Of a stretch of 64,000 nt of DNA, positions 38,401 to 46,140 are shown piece after piece. The DNA is from Oceanobacillus luteolus (lineage in GTDB: Bacteria > Bacillota > Bacilli > Bacillales > Amphibacillaceae): assembly GCF_023715655.1 (NCBI RefSeq), contig NZ_JAMBON010000014.1, positions 22,384 to 86,383 on the forward strand, in the 5' to 3' direction. The notes beneath the pieces are model-generated. The model saw only the letters and a program-made list of their open reading frames with translations. It was not told where the DNA came from and ran no database searches. The position numbers were made by a program, and so were the translations under genes. How positions within the stretch are numbered: the first letter of the stretch is position 1; every line of letters begins with the position of its first letter.

Positions 38401-38518
38401 CCGGAATCGATTCGGTTTTCATTTGCGTACCGGCATAAATACCGCCAGCTGTAACAATAATGGTCAACAGCCATACGGCAAGTTTATTCTTCATTACAAA
38501 ATTGACAATACCTTTCAT
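35435..38518 (-). CDS. RND efflux pump, SwrC/AcrB-type (copy 2)
   Basis: A 1027-residue RND transporter: first TM at residues 12-30, TM block about 335-500 with VTVAIGRVIDDSIVVVENI (the Asp pair of the proton relay), C-terminal TM block from about 850 with GIIVTNAIVLVDRI. It is divergent from a TetR gene at 38617 across a shared operator, the arrangement of an inducible drug/lipid pump. No adaptor or outer-membrane partner, as expected for a Gram-positive. Confidence 0.93.
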   Translation of the reverse strand: MKGIVNFVMKNKLAVWLLTIIVTAGGIYAGTQMKTESIPDISIPYLMVMDVYPGATAEQVMDDVTIPLERAIEDLEDVKNLYSTSSASLSNIQIEYEYGVDMDEKRRQLQDIVENVTLPDDAQEPSITAISMDMMPVVALSISSETEDIVELTSTVTNVILPKIEKLDGVASATMTGQHVEEVQLTFDQTTLEELDLTEDSVKDIIQASDLDISLGLYEFTEGEQAVSVDGKFMTAEDLKEMIIPVTPTETNPEPFIELGEIADIETVGQVESVSRTNGEDAIAIQIVKGQQANTVDVVNAVKELMDEEQERLDGLVVDISLDQGQPIEDSVSTMVEKALFGGLIAVIIILLFLRDIKSTVISIISIPVSIFIAFLILNYLDITMNIMTLGAVTVAIGRVIDDSIVVVENIYRRLHLKDEKLTGRALIREATIEMFKPILSSTLVTIAVFAPIAFMGGMVGELFMPFALTMSLALLASLLVAITIVPSLSHTLFKKKLYGDRTVIKHKEQGKFTQGYKKALNWTLNHKIITSITAISLLVGSLLLTPLIGFSFLGSEEEKVMYLTYSPEPGELMEDTLEYVGEVEDKLIDREDTEIIQLSVTDSSDPQAAMMGAGGGALIFATFDSEMENFSEVKEEIKDELSEIDHPGEWISQDFSGMSMSSNELSYTFYSENLNDLNKAVEMVEEEMAANDRLTDVTSTAESTYVEHILNVNQAELLQYGLTTGQVVGALSSTGSQEVITTVEKDGDTLDVIVQQEEQTAVTSIDELLETPIAIPAAPGTELPLSDLVTVEEDATVASLSRSNNQYYASVSGTILDQDISQVTSEMDEAIEAMELPKGVEYGIAGVAADMEQTFEQLAVAMLAAIAIVYFILVVTFSEGIAPFAILFSLPFAVIGSFVGLYLTGETISVTVMMGLLMLIGIIVTNAIVLVDRIIRMERSGMTLREAIIEGGGTRLRPILMTAIATIGALIPLAVTGGSGLVSRDLGITVVGGLASSTFLTLFIVPLVYELLSKLFKKDRKNIIED

Positions 38519-38534
38519 GTTGCACCTACCTTAA

Positions 38535-38588
38535 TTGACTTTATAAACTCATTTTCTTATAATAAATGACTATTGGGTCATAAGTCAA
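38535..38588. promoter_or_regulatory. Divergent promoters and operator of the TetR-RND pair
   Basis: Plus strand: TTGACT (38535-38540), 17-base spacer, TATAAT (38558-38563). Minus strand: TTGACT (38583-38588) and TATTAT 18 bases on. The palindrome ATGAC-N6-GTCAT (38566-38581) follows the plus -10 and lies between the minus -35 and -10, so one repressor could close both promoters. Confidence 0.7.
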
Positions 38589-38616
38589 CGATAATAGCGG
38601 AAAGTGGGACGGTAAA

Positions 38617-39501
38617 GTGGAAAAAAGAGAGCTGATTATGGAAAAGGCATTGGAGCTGTTTGCTGAGCGAGGATTTTCTGCTACTTCAGTGCAAGAAATA
38701 ACTGAACACTCCGGCATTTCAAAGGGTGCGTTTTATCTTTCATTCAAGTCAAAGGACGAGTTGATTTCGGAGATGATTCATGAGTACCTCGAGACTTTTG
38801 TCGCTGATGTTGACCAGCTGGTCAGCGAAAGTGATCCGGAACAATTACTGTATAATTTTTATTTTTATCATTTAGAGAGTTTTTCCGACCAATCGGGCTT
38901 TGCCAAGATTTTCGTGAAGGAGCAAACACATTTCTTTAACGAGGAGTTTCTTGCCCAGATTCTTTGCTATAATGAAATGATTCAAAACTCGATATTGGTC
39001 ATGTTGGAGAATGTGTATGGAGAAAGTGTGGCTACGACGAAATACGATTTAGTATACGCAATTCAAGGTTTAATGAAAAGTTATATGGAATTGCTGTTGT
39101 TCGGCAACTTACCATTGAACAATAAATACTTGGCAGAGTCACTCGTTGAGAAAACGAATGTATTGGCTAATCATATGACACTCCCAGCCATCACTTCGGA
39201 AATATTTTTCCTTTTAAGGGAACCATCCAAAGGTTCGCTGACGATTGAAAAAGTGATGGAGTCCATAGATGATGCGCTAGCTTACGTCCATGAGTCAATT
39301 GAAAGGGAGTCTCTATTGCTGCTAAAAGAAGAATTGAATCAACCATTTCTTAGCGAAGCTGTCAAAGCAGGCCTGCTTAAAAATATAAAAAACCATCCTA
39401 GTTGTAAACGGGTATCGTACTTTTTGCATATGTATTGGGGAATGAAACAGGAAGGAAGCAGCCATACAAGTTGTCATCTTCCGAATCATTTTGGGAAATA
39501 A
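38617..39501 (+). CDS. TetR family regulator of the RND pump
   Basis: A 294-residue TetR protein, longer than the usual 190-210. The helix-turn-helix is at residues 5-50 (ALELFAERGFSATSVQEITEHSGISKGAFYLSFKSKDEL). The C-terminal extension of about 90 residues after the ligand domain is mostly helical. GTG start at 38617 with a weak site. Divergence from the RND gene and the palindrome between them suggest it represses the pump. The extended C-terminus might accommodate a large ligand. Confidence 0.85.
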   Translation: MEKRELIMEKALELFAERGFSATSVQEITEHSGISKGAFYLSFKSKDELISEMIHEYLETFVADVDQLVSESDPEQLLYNFYFYHLESFSDQSGFAKIFVKEQTHFFNEEFLAQILCYNEMIQNSILVMLENVYGESVATTKYDLVYAIQGLMKSYMELLLFGNLPLNNKYLAESLVEKTNVLANHMTLPAITSEIFFLLREPSKGSLTIEKVMESIDDALAYVHESIERESLLLLKEELNQPFLSEAVKAGLLKNIKNHPSCKRVSYFLHMYWGMKQEGSSHTSCHLPNHFGK

Positions 39502-39531
39502 AGGAACCTCGCGATTACGTTAAGAAATAAT

Positions 39532-39563
39532 AAGGGCAATCAAAGTCATCTTTGATTGCCCTT
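39532..39563. terminator. Bidirectional terminator between TetR gene and aspA
   Basis: AAGGGCAATCAAAG and CTTTGATTGCCCTT are perfectly complementary over 14 bases around a 4-base loop. Confidence 0.85.
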
Positions 39564-39574
39564 ACTTCGTATAT

Positions 39575-40993
39575 TTATTTACCAGCGTATACTTTATCTT
39601 TACCAGCAATTCCTGGGGAAGTTAGATTATTCAAATCAAGAATCATATCTACTTCTGCTTCTGTAAGAATTCCGTTATCGATACAAATCTCCCGGATTGG
39701 GCGGTTTGTTTCAAGGGCGATACGTGCCACTTCTGTTGCTTTTTCATAACCGACATACGGGTTGATTGCTGTAACAAGAGAAATACTGCGCTCGACCATA
39801 TTGCGGCAATGTTCAATGTTCGCTGTCATTCCTTCGATCGCATATTCTCTAAAGATACGTAGTCCATTTTCTAAAATGGAGATCGACTCCAGCAAGTTGA
39901 ACACAAGTACTGGCTTCATCACATTTAGCTCCAGCTGTCCGTTTTCTGCCGCCATTCCAATTGTTGTGTCGTTTCCAACGACTTGATAAGCGATTTGGTT
40001 GATAACTTCACAGATAACTGGATTTACTTTTCCTGGCATAATGGAAGAACCACTTTGACGTGCTGGCAGGTTGATTTCACCAAAACCGGCAGTCGGGCCA
40101 GAACTCATTAAACGCAAGTCATTTGCGATTTTTGATATATTGAGAGCATGGATTTTCAGCATGCTTGAAACTTCAGTGTACACATCGGTATTTTGGGTTG
40201 CGTCTATTAAACTTTCACTGCTTTTTATTTCAAAGCCGGTGAGGTCCGTTAAATACTCAACAACTTTTTCTGTATACTCCGGTAACGCGTTCAGACCTGT
40301 ACCAACCGAAGTTCCGCCCATATTGACAGAGCGCAGGCCTTTCATCGAGCTGCTGATTCTTTCCAAGTCACGCTGCATCACAGAATAATAACCGATAAAT
40401 TCCTGTCCGAGACGAATCGGCACTGCGTCTTGCAGATGAGTTCTTCCCATTTTAATCACATGGTCAAATTCTTGTGATTTGCTCTTGAAGGCCTCTACAA
40501 GATCTGCGAGTTTTTCTGCTAGCCCATGCAACCTATCTATAAGGGCGATATTTACTGCTGTAGGGAATACATCATTTGTCGACTGAGCCATATTGACATG
40601 GGAATTCGGGCTGACCAACTGATAGTTTCCTTTTTCCTCGCCTAGAATTTCAAGCGCTCTATTTGCAATCACTTCATTCGCATTCATATTGAAAGATGTA
40701 CCGGCACCACCCTGAATCGGGTCTACGATGAACTGGTCATTAAATTTGCCTGCAATTACTTCTTCAGCCGCTTGCTTGATTGCTTCAGCGAGTTTCTTAT
40801 CAAGCTGCCCAAGTTCAGCGTTAGCCATAACAGCCGCTTTTTTCACATATCCAACCGCACGGATGAGGGTTTCATCCACTTTATAACCAGTGATCGGGAA
40901 ATTGTCCCGCGCCCTGACGCTTTGTACTCCGTAATAAGCTGCATCAGGTATTTGCACTTCCCCTAAAAAGTCTTTTTCCACACGTACTTCCAT
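39575..40993 (-). CDS. aspA: Aspartate ammonia-lyase
   Basis: A 472-residue enzyme converting L-aspartate to fumarate and ammonia. It shows the fumarase/aspartase superfamily signature GSSIMPGKVNP, the stretches QSTNDVFPTAVN and GRTHLQDAVP, and aspartase-like N-terminus VEKDFLGEVQIPDAAYYG. The chosen ATG at 40993 has GGAGAGGGATG upstream; an ATG six codons earlier has none. Monocistronic; no ansA nearby. Fumarate made here enters the TCA cycle served by mqo next door. Confidence 0.92.
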   Translation of the reverse strand: MEVRVEKDFLGEVQIPDAAYYGVQSVRARDNFPITGYKVDETLIRAVGYVKKAAVMANAELGQLDKKLAEAIKQAAEEVIAGKFNDQFIVDPIQGGAGTSFNMNANEVIANRALEILGEEKGNYQLVSPNSHVNMAQSTNDVFPTAVNIALIDRLHGLAEKLADLVEAFKSKSQEFDHVIKMGRTHLQDAVPIRLGQEFIGYYSVMQRDLERISSSMKGLRSVNMGGTSVGTGLNALPEYTEKVVEYLTDLTGFEIKSSESLIDATQNTDVYTEVSSMLKIHALNISKIANDLRLMSSGPTAGFGEINLPARQSGSSIMPGKVNPVICEVINQIAYQVVGNDTTIGMAAENGQLELNVMKPVLVFNLLESISILENGLRIFREYAIEGMTANIEHCRNMVERSISLVTAINPYVGYEKATEVARIALETNRPIREICIDNGILTEAEVDMILDLNNLTSPGIAGKDKVYAGK

Positions 40994-41268
40994 TCCTGCA
41001 TCCCTCTCCATTGCATATATTTAATATAGAATTATAATTAAGCACTTCAACTCCCATTGTACAATGATTACCCCCTTTTGTCAGTAGCCTAAAAAAGTGA
41101 TATTTCCAGTTCATTCACGGTCCATCCTAAGATGAACCATTTCTATCCAGAAAATATTGTTTTTAACGGAATTTGTGGTTAGAGAAGAGGGAATATGATA
41201 AAATAATAGTGTTATAAATATAAAGAAATATAGGTAGCATCCGTCGATGTTTTTTTAAAAATTAATTG

Positions 41269-41282
41269 TGGAAGCACTTTCA
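41269..41282 (+). promoter_or_regulatory. Weak cre-like site before mqo
   Basis: TGGAAGCACTTTCA differs from the CcpA site TGWAANCGNTNWCA at two fixed positions and lies 30 bases before the mqo start, where it could act as a roadblock. The rest of the 319-base gap between aspA and mqo is AT-rich and presumably holds both promoters; no other structure was seen. Confidence 0.3.
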
Positions 41283-41312
41283 TTTTAAAAAACAGATAAG
41301 GAAGAGGATAGT

Positions 41313-42824
41313 ATGACTAAAAGGGAAAGCACAGATGTTATTTTAATTGGTGCGGGGATCATGAGTGCAACACTAGGTACTTTGATGAAGGAGTTGGCAC
41401 CAGAATGGGATATTACCGTGTTTGAAAAGCTTGATAAAGCTGGGGAAGAAAGTTCGCATGAATTGAATAATGCTGGTACAGGGCATGCCGCATTATGTGA
41501 GTTGAATTATACTACGGAAAAACCGGATGGAACAATCGATATGACGAAAGCAAACAATGTCAACGAGCAATTCCAGGTTTCCTTACAATTTTGGTCTTAC
41601 CTCGTAAAAAGAGGGTTGTTAAGTGAGCCGGAGAAATTTATCCGTGCATTGCCGCATATTAGTTTAGTGCAAGGCGAAAATAACGTGGAATTTTTAAGAA
41701 AACGTTATGAAGAAATGAAGACAAACCCACTTTTCGAAGATATAGAATACACCGAGAATCCTGCAAAGCTTGCAGAATGGATGCCGCTTGTCATGAATGA
41801 TCGGATACTTGAAGATGGAATAGCTGCTACGAAGATTGATAGCGGAACGGACGTCAACTTCGGTGCCTTAACACGGAAGCTTTTTGAACATCTGGAAGAA
41901 ACTGGAGCGAATGTCCAATATAACCATGAAGTAGAAGATTTGAAACGCAAGAAAAACGGCTGGGAAGTCAAAGTGAAAAATTGTGCTACTGGTAAGACGG
42001 AGTGTCATTTCGCCAAGTTCGTCTTTATCGGCGGCGGAGGTGGAAGCCTGCATCTTCTCCAAAAAACAGGGATTCCAGAAAGCAAGCATATCGGAGGTTT
42101 CCCGGTCAGCGGAATCTTCATGGCATGTAACAATCCGGAAGTTGTGGAGCAGCATCATGCGAAAGTATATGGAAAAGCAAAAGTTGGAGCTCCGCCGATG
42201 TCCGTGCCACATCTGGATACGAGATTTATTAATAACGAAAAACAATTATTATTTGGTCCGTATGCTGGTTTCTCACCGAAATTCTTAAAAACCGGTTCAA
42301 ACATGGACTTAATCACTTCCGTTAAACCGAGCAACGTCTTTACGATGCTTGCTGCTGGAGCAAAGGAATTACCATTGACTAAATATCTGGTCACTCAAGT
42401 GATCCAGTCGAAGGAACAACGCATGAAAGAACTTCGTGAGTTTATTCCTAATGCGAAGAGCGAAGATTGGGATCTCATTGTTGCCGGTCAGCGTGTGCAA
42501 GTGATTAAAGATACCGACCACGGTGGAAAAGGAACATTGCAATTCGGAACAGAAGTCATTACTGGAGCAGACGGGACAGTCGCTGCATTACTCGGTGCAT
42601 CACCGGGAGCATCTACAGCCGTTCATGTCATGTTGGATATCTTAAACCGCTGCTTCCCAGACCAAATGGAAGAATGGGAACCGAAAATTAAAGAAATGGT
42701 TCCATCATTTGGGCAGCTGCTGCGTGAAAACCCAGAGCTTTTACGTGAAGTGAAAGAAACCACGTCAGAAGTATTAAAGTTGCATAATGACACAGAAGAG
42801 CAAAAGTTATTGGCTAGCGTCTAA
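41313..42824 (+). CDS. mqo: Malate:quinone oxidoreductase
   Basis: A 503-residue FAD enzyme that oxidises malate to oxaloacetate and passes electrons to the quinone pool at the membrane. N-terminal dinucleotide motif [15 protein letters not shown], family stretches [46 protein letters not shown] and the C-terminal [22 protein letters not shown]. Length is normal. ATG at 41313 with GAAGAGGA upstream. Many Bacillus use only a malate dehydrogenase; mqo here gives a quinone-linked route. Confidence 0.95.
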   Translation: MTKRESTDVILIGAGIMSATLGTLMKELAPEWDITVFEKLDKAGEESSHELNNAGTGHAALCELNYTTEKPDGTIDMTKANNVNEQFQVSLQFWSYLVKRGLLSEPEKFIRALPHISLVQGENNVEFLRKRYEEMKTNPLFEDIEYTENPAKLAEWMPLVMNDRILEDGIAATKIDSGTDVNFGALTRKLFEHLEETGANVQYNHEVEDLKRKKNGWEVKVKNCATGKTECHFAKFVFIGGGGGSLHLLQKTGIPESKHIGGFPVSGIFMACNNPEVVEQHHAKVYGKAKVGAPPMSVPHLDTRFINNEKQLLFGPYAGFSPKFLKTGSNMDLITSVKPSNVFTMLAAGAKELPLTKYLVTQVIQSKEQRMKELREFIPNAKSEDWDLIVAGQRVQVIKDTDHGGKGTLQFGTEVITGADGTVAALLGASPGASTAVHVMLDILNRCFPDQMEEWEPKIKEMVPSFGQLLRENPELLREVKETTSEVLKLHNDTEEQKLLASV

Positions 42825-42833
42825 ATGAATAAA

Positions 42834-42892
42834 GCACTCGCATGGTTTACCTATCCTCTAAAGGGAAGAAGGTGGCTTGCGGGTGTTTTTTG
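42834..42892 (+). terminator. Terminator of mqo
   Basis: GCACTCGCA (42834-42842) pairs with TTGCGGGTG (42877-42885), one wobble, and runs into TTTTTT. Confidence 0.7.
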
Positions 42893-42917
42893 TGCTGTGC
42901 ACTACGGACAAACTTTT

Positions 42918-43460
42918 ATTTTCTTGTTTGGTTTCTCATGAACGCCCGAAAAATTAGATAGTGCTCTCATTCGGTAACTCAAAGCCGTTATGAGTGCCTG
43001 AAAACTAAAGTGATTCTCTAGTTCGGTCGCTCAAGTTTGCAATGAACGCCTGAAAAATTAGGTAGTGCTCTCATTCGGTACCTCAAAGTCGTTATGAGTG
43101 CCTGAAAACTAAAGTGATTCTCTAGTTCGGTCGCTCAAGGTTGCAATGAACGCCCGAAAAATTAGGTAGTGCTCTCATTCGGTACCTCAAAGCCGCTATG
43201 AGTGCCTGAAAACTAAAGTGATTCTCTAGTTCGGTCTCTCAAGGGTGCAATGAACCTCCGAAAAATTAGATAGTGCTCTCATACGGTACTTCAAAGCCGT
43301 TATGAGTGCCTGAAAACTAAAATGATTTTCTAGTTCGGTTGCTCAAGGTTGCAATGAACGCCCGAAAAATTAGATAATGCTCTCATTCGGTACCTCATAG
43401 ATGTTACAAACGCCCGAAAATTTGAAGGCCTTCAAATTCGGTGCATTACGTTATTTGAAA
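42918..43460. repeat. Array B: ten 52-bp hairpin units in an alternating 104-bp period
   Basis: Type-1 units begin (AACGCC or variant) at 42941, 43045, 43149, 43253 and 43357; type-2 units at 42993, 43097, 43201, 43305 and 43409. Spacing is exactly 52, and like types repeat at 104. Each unit is an arm of 12, loop of 9, arm of 12 and spacer of 19: TTCGGTAACTCA (42970-42981) with TGAGTGCCTGAA (42991-43002), then TTCGGTCGCTCA (43022-43033) with TGAACGCCTGAA (43043-43054). The last unit ends in a near-perfect palindrome around GAAGGCCTTC. No credible coding. Confidence 0.92.
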
Positions 43461-43508
43461 TTCCACAATCAATCCTCTATACTTCTACTATAAGAAAGGA
43501 TGGTTCGA

Positions 43509-43730
43509 ATGAAGTTTGAAGAAGTTTTACCGCGTTTACGTTCGGGCGAAAAAGTGATCCGTACTGGTTGGCCAGGTGCAGAACTTTATGTGAAGCTTGT
43601 TGGAGAAAGTGAAATTGATGGTGAAAAGTTGAATCCATATTTATTAATAAATGTAGAAGGGGAAGGGTATACAATGTTTACCCCGACCGTTTGCGATTTG
43701 CTGGCAGAAGACTGGGAAATCGTAAAATAA
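43509..43730 (+). CDS. Tad2-like (DUF2829) small protein
   Basis: A 73-residue protein with the DUF2829/Tad2 pattern: MKFEEVLPRLRSGEKVIRTGWPG at the N-terminus (F-E-E-x-L...G..v.R..W) and DLLAEDWEIV at the C-terminus. Phage Tad2 proteins sequester the signalling nucleotide of Thoeris defence; cellular homologues are uncharacterised. ATG at 43509, eight bases after AAAGGA; an ATG three codons earlier lies inside that site. No phage genes are nearby, so this appears to be a chromosomal copy. Own terminator follows. Confidence 0.8.
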   Translation: MKFEEVLPRLRSGEKVIRTGWPGAELYVKLVGESEIDGEKLNPYLLINVEGEGYTMFTPTVCDLLAEDWEIVK

Positions 43731-43734
43731 AATT

Positions 43735-43763
43735 GAGCCTATTTTTGCATGGGCTCTTTTTTA
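43735..43763 (+). terminator. Terminator of the Tad2-like gene
   Basis: GAGCC (43735-43739) pairs with GGCTC (43751-43755) followed by TTTTTT. Confidence 0.7.
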
Positions 43764-43859
43764 TTAGGGTAGATTCAAAGGTGTAAGCTTCGTGAAGCAG
43801 TTATCAAGTTGGAGATTGACGTGGCTGTTCCACAAAAATATATAAAAGGATGATGATGG

Positions 43860-44615
43860 TTGAATTTCTCAGAGTACGAAGGAAAGACGGTTTTTATTAC
43901 AGGTGCTTCATCAGGGATTGGCTATGCGCAGGCAGAGGCTTTTCTTAAGCAAGGGGCATGTGTGTTTGCGATAGATCGGAATGAGGTCGGCTTACAAGAA
44001 TTGAAACAGGCTTATCCCGATCAGTTCGCCTATCGCTGTACCAATGTGGCTGATGTCGAGGAAGTGGCTGAAAGTGTTCATCAAGCGCTTCAAGAGTATG
44101 TGCGCATCGATATTCTCGTAAATACGGCAGGTATTCTCGATGATTATAAAACAACACTTGAAACGACTGAGGAATTATGGGATGAGATTTTCAATACGAA
44201 CGTTAAAGGAATCTATTATGTGACGAATTACATACTTCCCCATATGCTGAAATGGAAGCAGGGAGTGATTGTAAATACAGCATCGATTGCAGGGTTGGTC
44301 GCTGGTGGTGGCGGAGCAGCATACACAGCTTCCAAACATGCCATTATTGGGTATACAAAACAGCTCGCTTATGATTTTAGTAAAAAAGGAATTCGGGCCA
44401 ATGCAATAGCACCAGGTGCAATTCGTACTCCAATGAATGCGAGTGATTTCGCTAATGGTGGGGAAATGGCAAAGTGGGTGGAAGAGGAAACCCCTGCTGG
44501 ACGCTGGGCCGAACCAGAAGAAGTGGCGAATACAACTCTCTTCCTTGCCAGTAGTGCTGCGGATTATATCCACGGTGCCGTTCTCCCGATTGATGGCGGC
44601 TGGACAATTAAGTAA
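43860..44615 (+). CDS. Short-chain dehydrogenase/reductase
   Basis: A 251-residue classical SDR: TGASSGIG cofactor loop, Asp in FAIDRN (NAD preference), NTAGILDD in place of NNAG, catalytic Ser in NTASIAG and YTASKHA. It resembles FabG-type oxidoreductases of unknown substrate. TTG start at 43860, about ten bases after AAAGGA; no ATG is in frame nearby. Single gene, followed by repeat array C. Confidence 0.88.
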   Translation: MNFSEYEGKTVFITGASSGIGYAQAEAFLKQGACVFAIDRNEVGLQELKQAYPDQFAYRCTNVADVEEVAESVHQALQEYVRIDILVNTAGILDDYKTTLETTEELWDEIFNTNVKGIYYVTNYILPHMLKWKQGVIVNTASIAGLVAGGGGAAYTASKHAIIGYTKQLAYDFSKKGIRANAIAPGAIRTPMNASDFANGGEMAKWVEEETPAGRWAEPEEVANTTLFLASSAADYIHGAVLPIDGGWTIK

Positions 44616-44671
44616 GAGGAGATGCGATAAGTATTAGCATTTTTAAATATTCTACTGATTTATTCTATGGA

Positions 44672-45240
44672 ACGTATTGCGGGGATTACATGAATACTCC
44701 TCGCGTTCGATTAGAAGGGATGATTCAGATTTCGTAGCACGTGAGAACGTCTTGCGTTTGATTAGAATTGAATACATAAGACACGTAGCACGTGAGGAGG
44801 TCTTGCGTTCGATTAGAAGTGAATTCATAAGACTTCATAGCACGTGAGGAGGTCTTGCGTTCGATTAGAATTGAATTCATAAGACTTCATAGCACGTGAG
44901 GAGGTCTTGCGTTCGATTAGAATTGAATTCATAAGACACGTAGCACGTGAGGAGGTCTTGCGTTCGATTAGAAGTGAATTCATAAGACTTCATAGCACGT
45001 GAGGAGGTCTTGCGTTCGATTAGAATTGAATTCATAAGACTTCATAGCACGTGAGAGAGTCTTGCGTTTGATTAGAAGTGAATTCATAAGACTTCATAGC
45101 ACGTGAGAGAGTCTTGCGTTTGATTAGAAGTGAATTCATAAGACTCGTAGCACGCAAGAACCTCTCGCGTTCGACTAGAAGAGGATTATTAAAACCTCGT
45201 AGCGCATGAGAAGCTCTTACTTACGTTCGAATAAAGGAAA
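44672..45240. repeat. Array C: about ten units with 51-52 bp period
   Basis: The phase marker TAGCAC (TAGCGC in the last) lies at 44735, 44786, 44838, 44890, 44941, 44993, 45045, 45097, 45148 and 45200, steps of 51 or 52. The unit holds CACGTGAGGAGGTCTTGCG, TTCGATTAGAA and GAATTCATAAGAC. Inner bases ACGTGAG and CTTGCGT pair with two wobbles, and outer TTC/GAA can close. The hairpin is looser than in arrays A and B. Central units are nearly identical and the edges diverged. No credible coding. Confidence 0.92.
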
Positions 45241-45395
45241 ACCACAAGGATTCTCACAATACGTTATCCTCTGTAGGAAGAAAGGCTCCAAGCAAAAGAT
45301 GCTTGGGGCTTTTTTGTATTTTCCCAATTTAGGAACCCACTATGCAATCGAGATGCTATCTGTTATACTGGCAAAGCGAGCTTTTTTCTGCTCGT

Positions 45396-45462
45396 ATTAT
45401 GGCACTTCTGTCCTTTGGCCATAATTATTACTAAAATAGCACATCGCTATTTTACAAAGGAG
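45396..45462 (+). promoter_or_regulatory. preQ1-II-like riboswitch of queT
   Basis: Stem ATTATGGC (45396-45403) with GCCATAAT (45418-45425) holds a loop ACTTCTGTCCTTTG. A second perfect stem AAAATAGC/GCTATTTT (45433-45440, 45446-45453) follows. The loop bases CCTTTG (45412-45417) are exactly complementary to CAAAGG (45455-45460), part of the ribosome site CAAAGGAG. This H-type pseudoknot layout, and the pyrimidine-rich loop, match the preQ1-II (COG4708) riboswitch, which precedes queT in streptococci. Ligand binding would hide the ribosome site and turn uptake off. Confidence 0.7.
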
Positions 45463-45471
45463 ATGATAAAA

Positions 45472-45990
45472 GTGAATCAAACTACTGTGTACCGCGAGGA
45501 AGAATCCCTCACCTCAGTTCAGAGTCTGACGAAAATTGGACTTGTTACTGCATTGTATGTAGCTGTAACCTTCATCTTTTCTGCTATCAGCTTCGGAGCA
45601 TTCCAGCTCCGTCTATCCGAGATGTTCAATTATCTAGCTATATTTCATAAACGTTATATCGTTGCAGTATTCTTAGGTGTGGTCATTTCAAACTTCTTAT
45701 GGTCGCCAATGAAGTTCATTGATGTACCAGTTGGAGGATTAGCAACGCTTCTCACACTGATCGTCGTCAGGACAGTGACGAACAGAATGAAGAATCTTAA
45801 AGCGAAATTTGTGGTAACTGCAATTATTGTTGTTATATCCATGTTTACTATTGCAATCCAACTCGTTATTGTTGGGGGCTATCCATTCTGGCTGACTTAC
45901 CTTGGTATTGCCATGGGTGAACTCGTAGCTATGACTATTGGCGGATTCATCATGTACTATGTTAGTAGAAAAATCGATTTTACAAAATAA
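45472..45990 (+). CDS. queT: QueT family queuosine-precursor transporter
   Basis: A 172-residue S-component-like membrane protein of the QueT (COG4708) family with about six membrane segments; VTFIFSAISFGAFQLRLSEMFNYLAIFHKRY is spread over the first 60 residues and QLRLSE is family-typical. GTG at 45472, nine bases after GGAG; ATG codons upstream touch or precede that site. As an ECF-type S-component it would import preQ0/preQ1 using a shared energising module encoded elsewhere. Regulated by the riboswitch just upstream. Confidence 0.9.
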   Translation: MNQTTVYREEESLTSVQSLTKIGLVTALYVAVTFIFSAISFGAFQLRLSEMFNYLAIFHKRYIVAVFLGVVISNFLWSPMKFIDVPVGGLATLLTLIVVRTVTNRMKNLKAKFVVTAIIVVISMFTIAIQLVIVGGYPFWLTYLGIAMGELVAMTIGGFIMYYVSRKIDFTK

Positions 45991-45994
45991 TACG

Positions 45995-46028
45995 AAAGCC
46001 AGGTTCCTATATTGGACCTGGCTTTTTC
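45995..46028 (+). terminator. Terminator of queT
   Basis: AAAGCCAGGTTCC pairs with GGACCTGGCTTT, one mismatch, followed by TTC. Confidence 0.85.
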
Positions 46029-46140
46029 TGGTATGAACAAAATTCTATTCTACCCTTACTATCTATGGCATAATATTGTATAATAAATACAATTATCTGT
46101 GAAACGGAAAACAATAGAAAAATAGAATTGGGTGGACAAA

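Noticed and set aside
41269..41282. Strong CcpA control of mqo
   Set aside because: The cre-like site has two mismatches at fixed positions; kept only as a weak candidate site.
42918..45240. CRISPR arrays at arrays B and C
   Set aside because: The whole 52-bp unit is repeated, including what would be the spacer; there is no constant repeat with unique spacers, and no cas genes are near.
45206..45424. 72-codon open frame
   Set aside because: It spans the end of repeat array C and the queT riboswitch, without a ribosome site; structure explains the region better.
46132..46140. GTG start for the HprK-like gene
   Set aside because: No ribosome site precedes it, whereas the TTG at 46141 follows GGGTGG; the choice remains uncertain.
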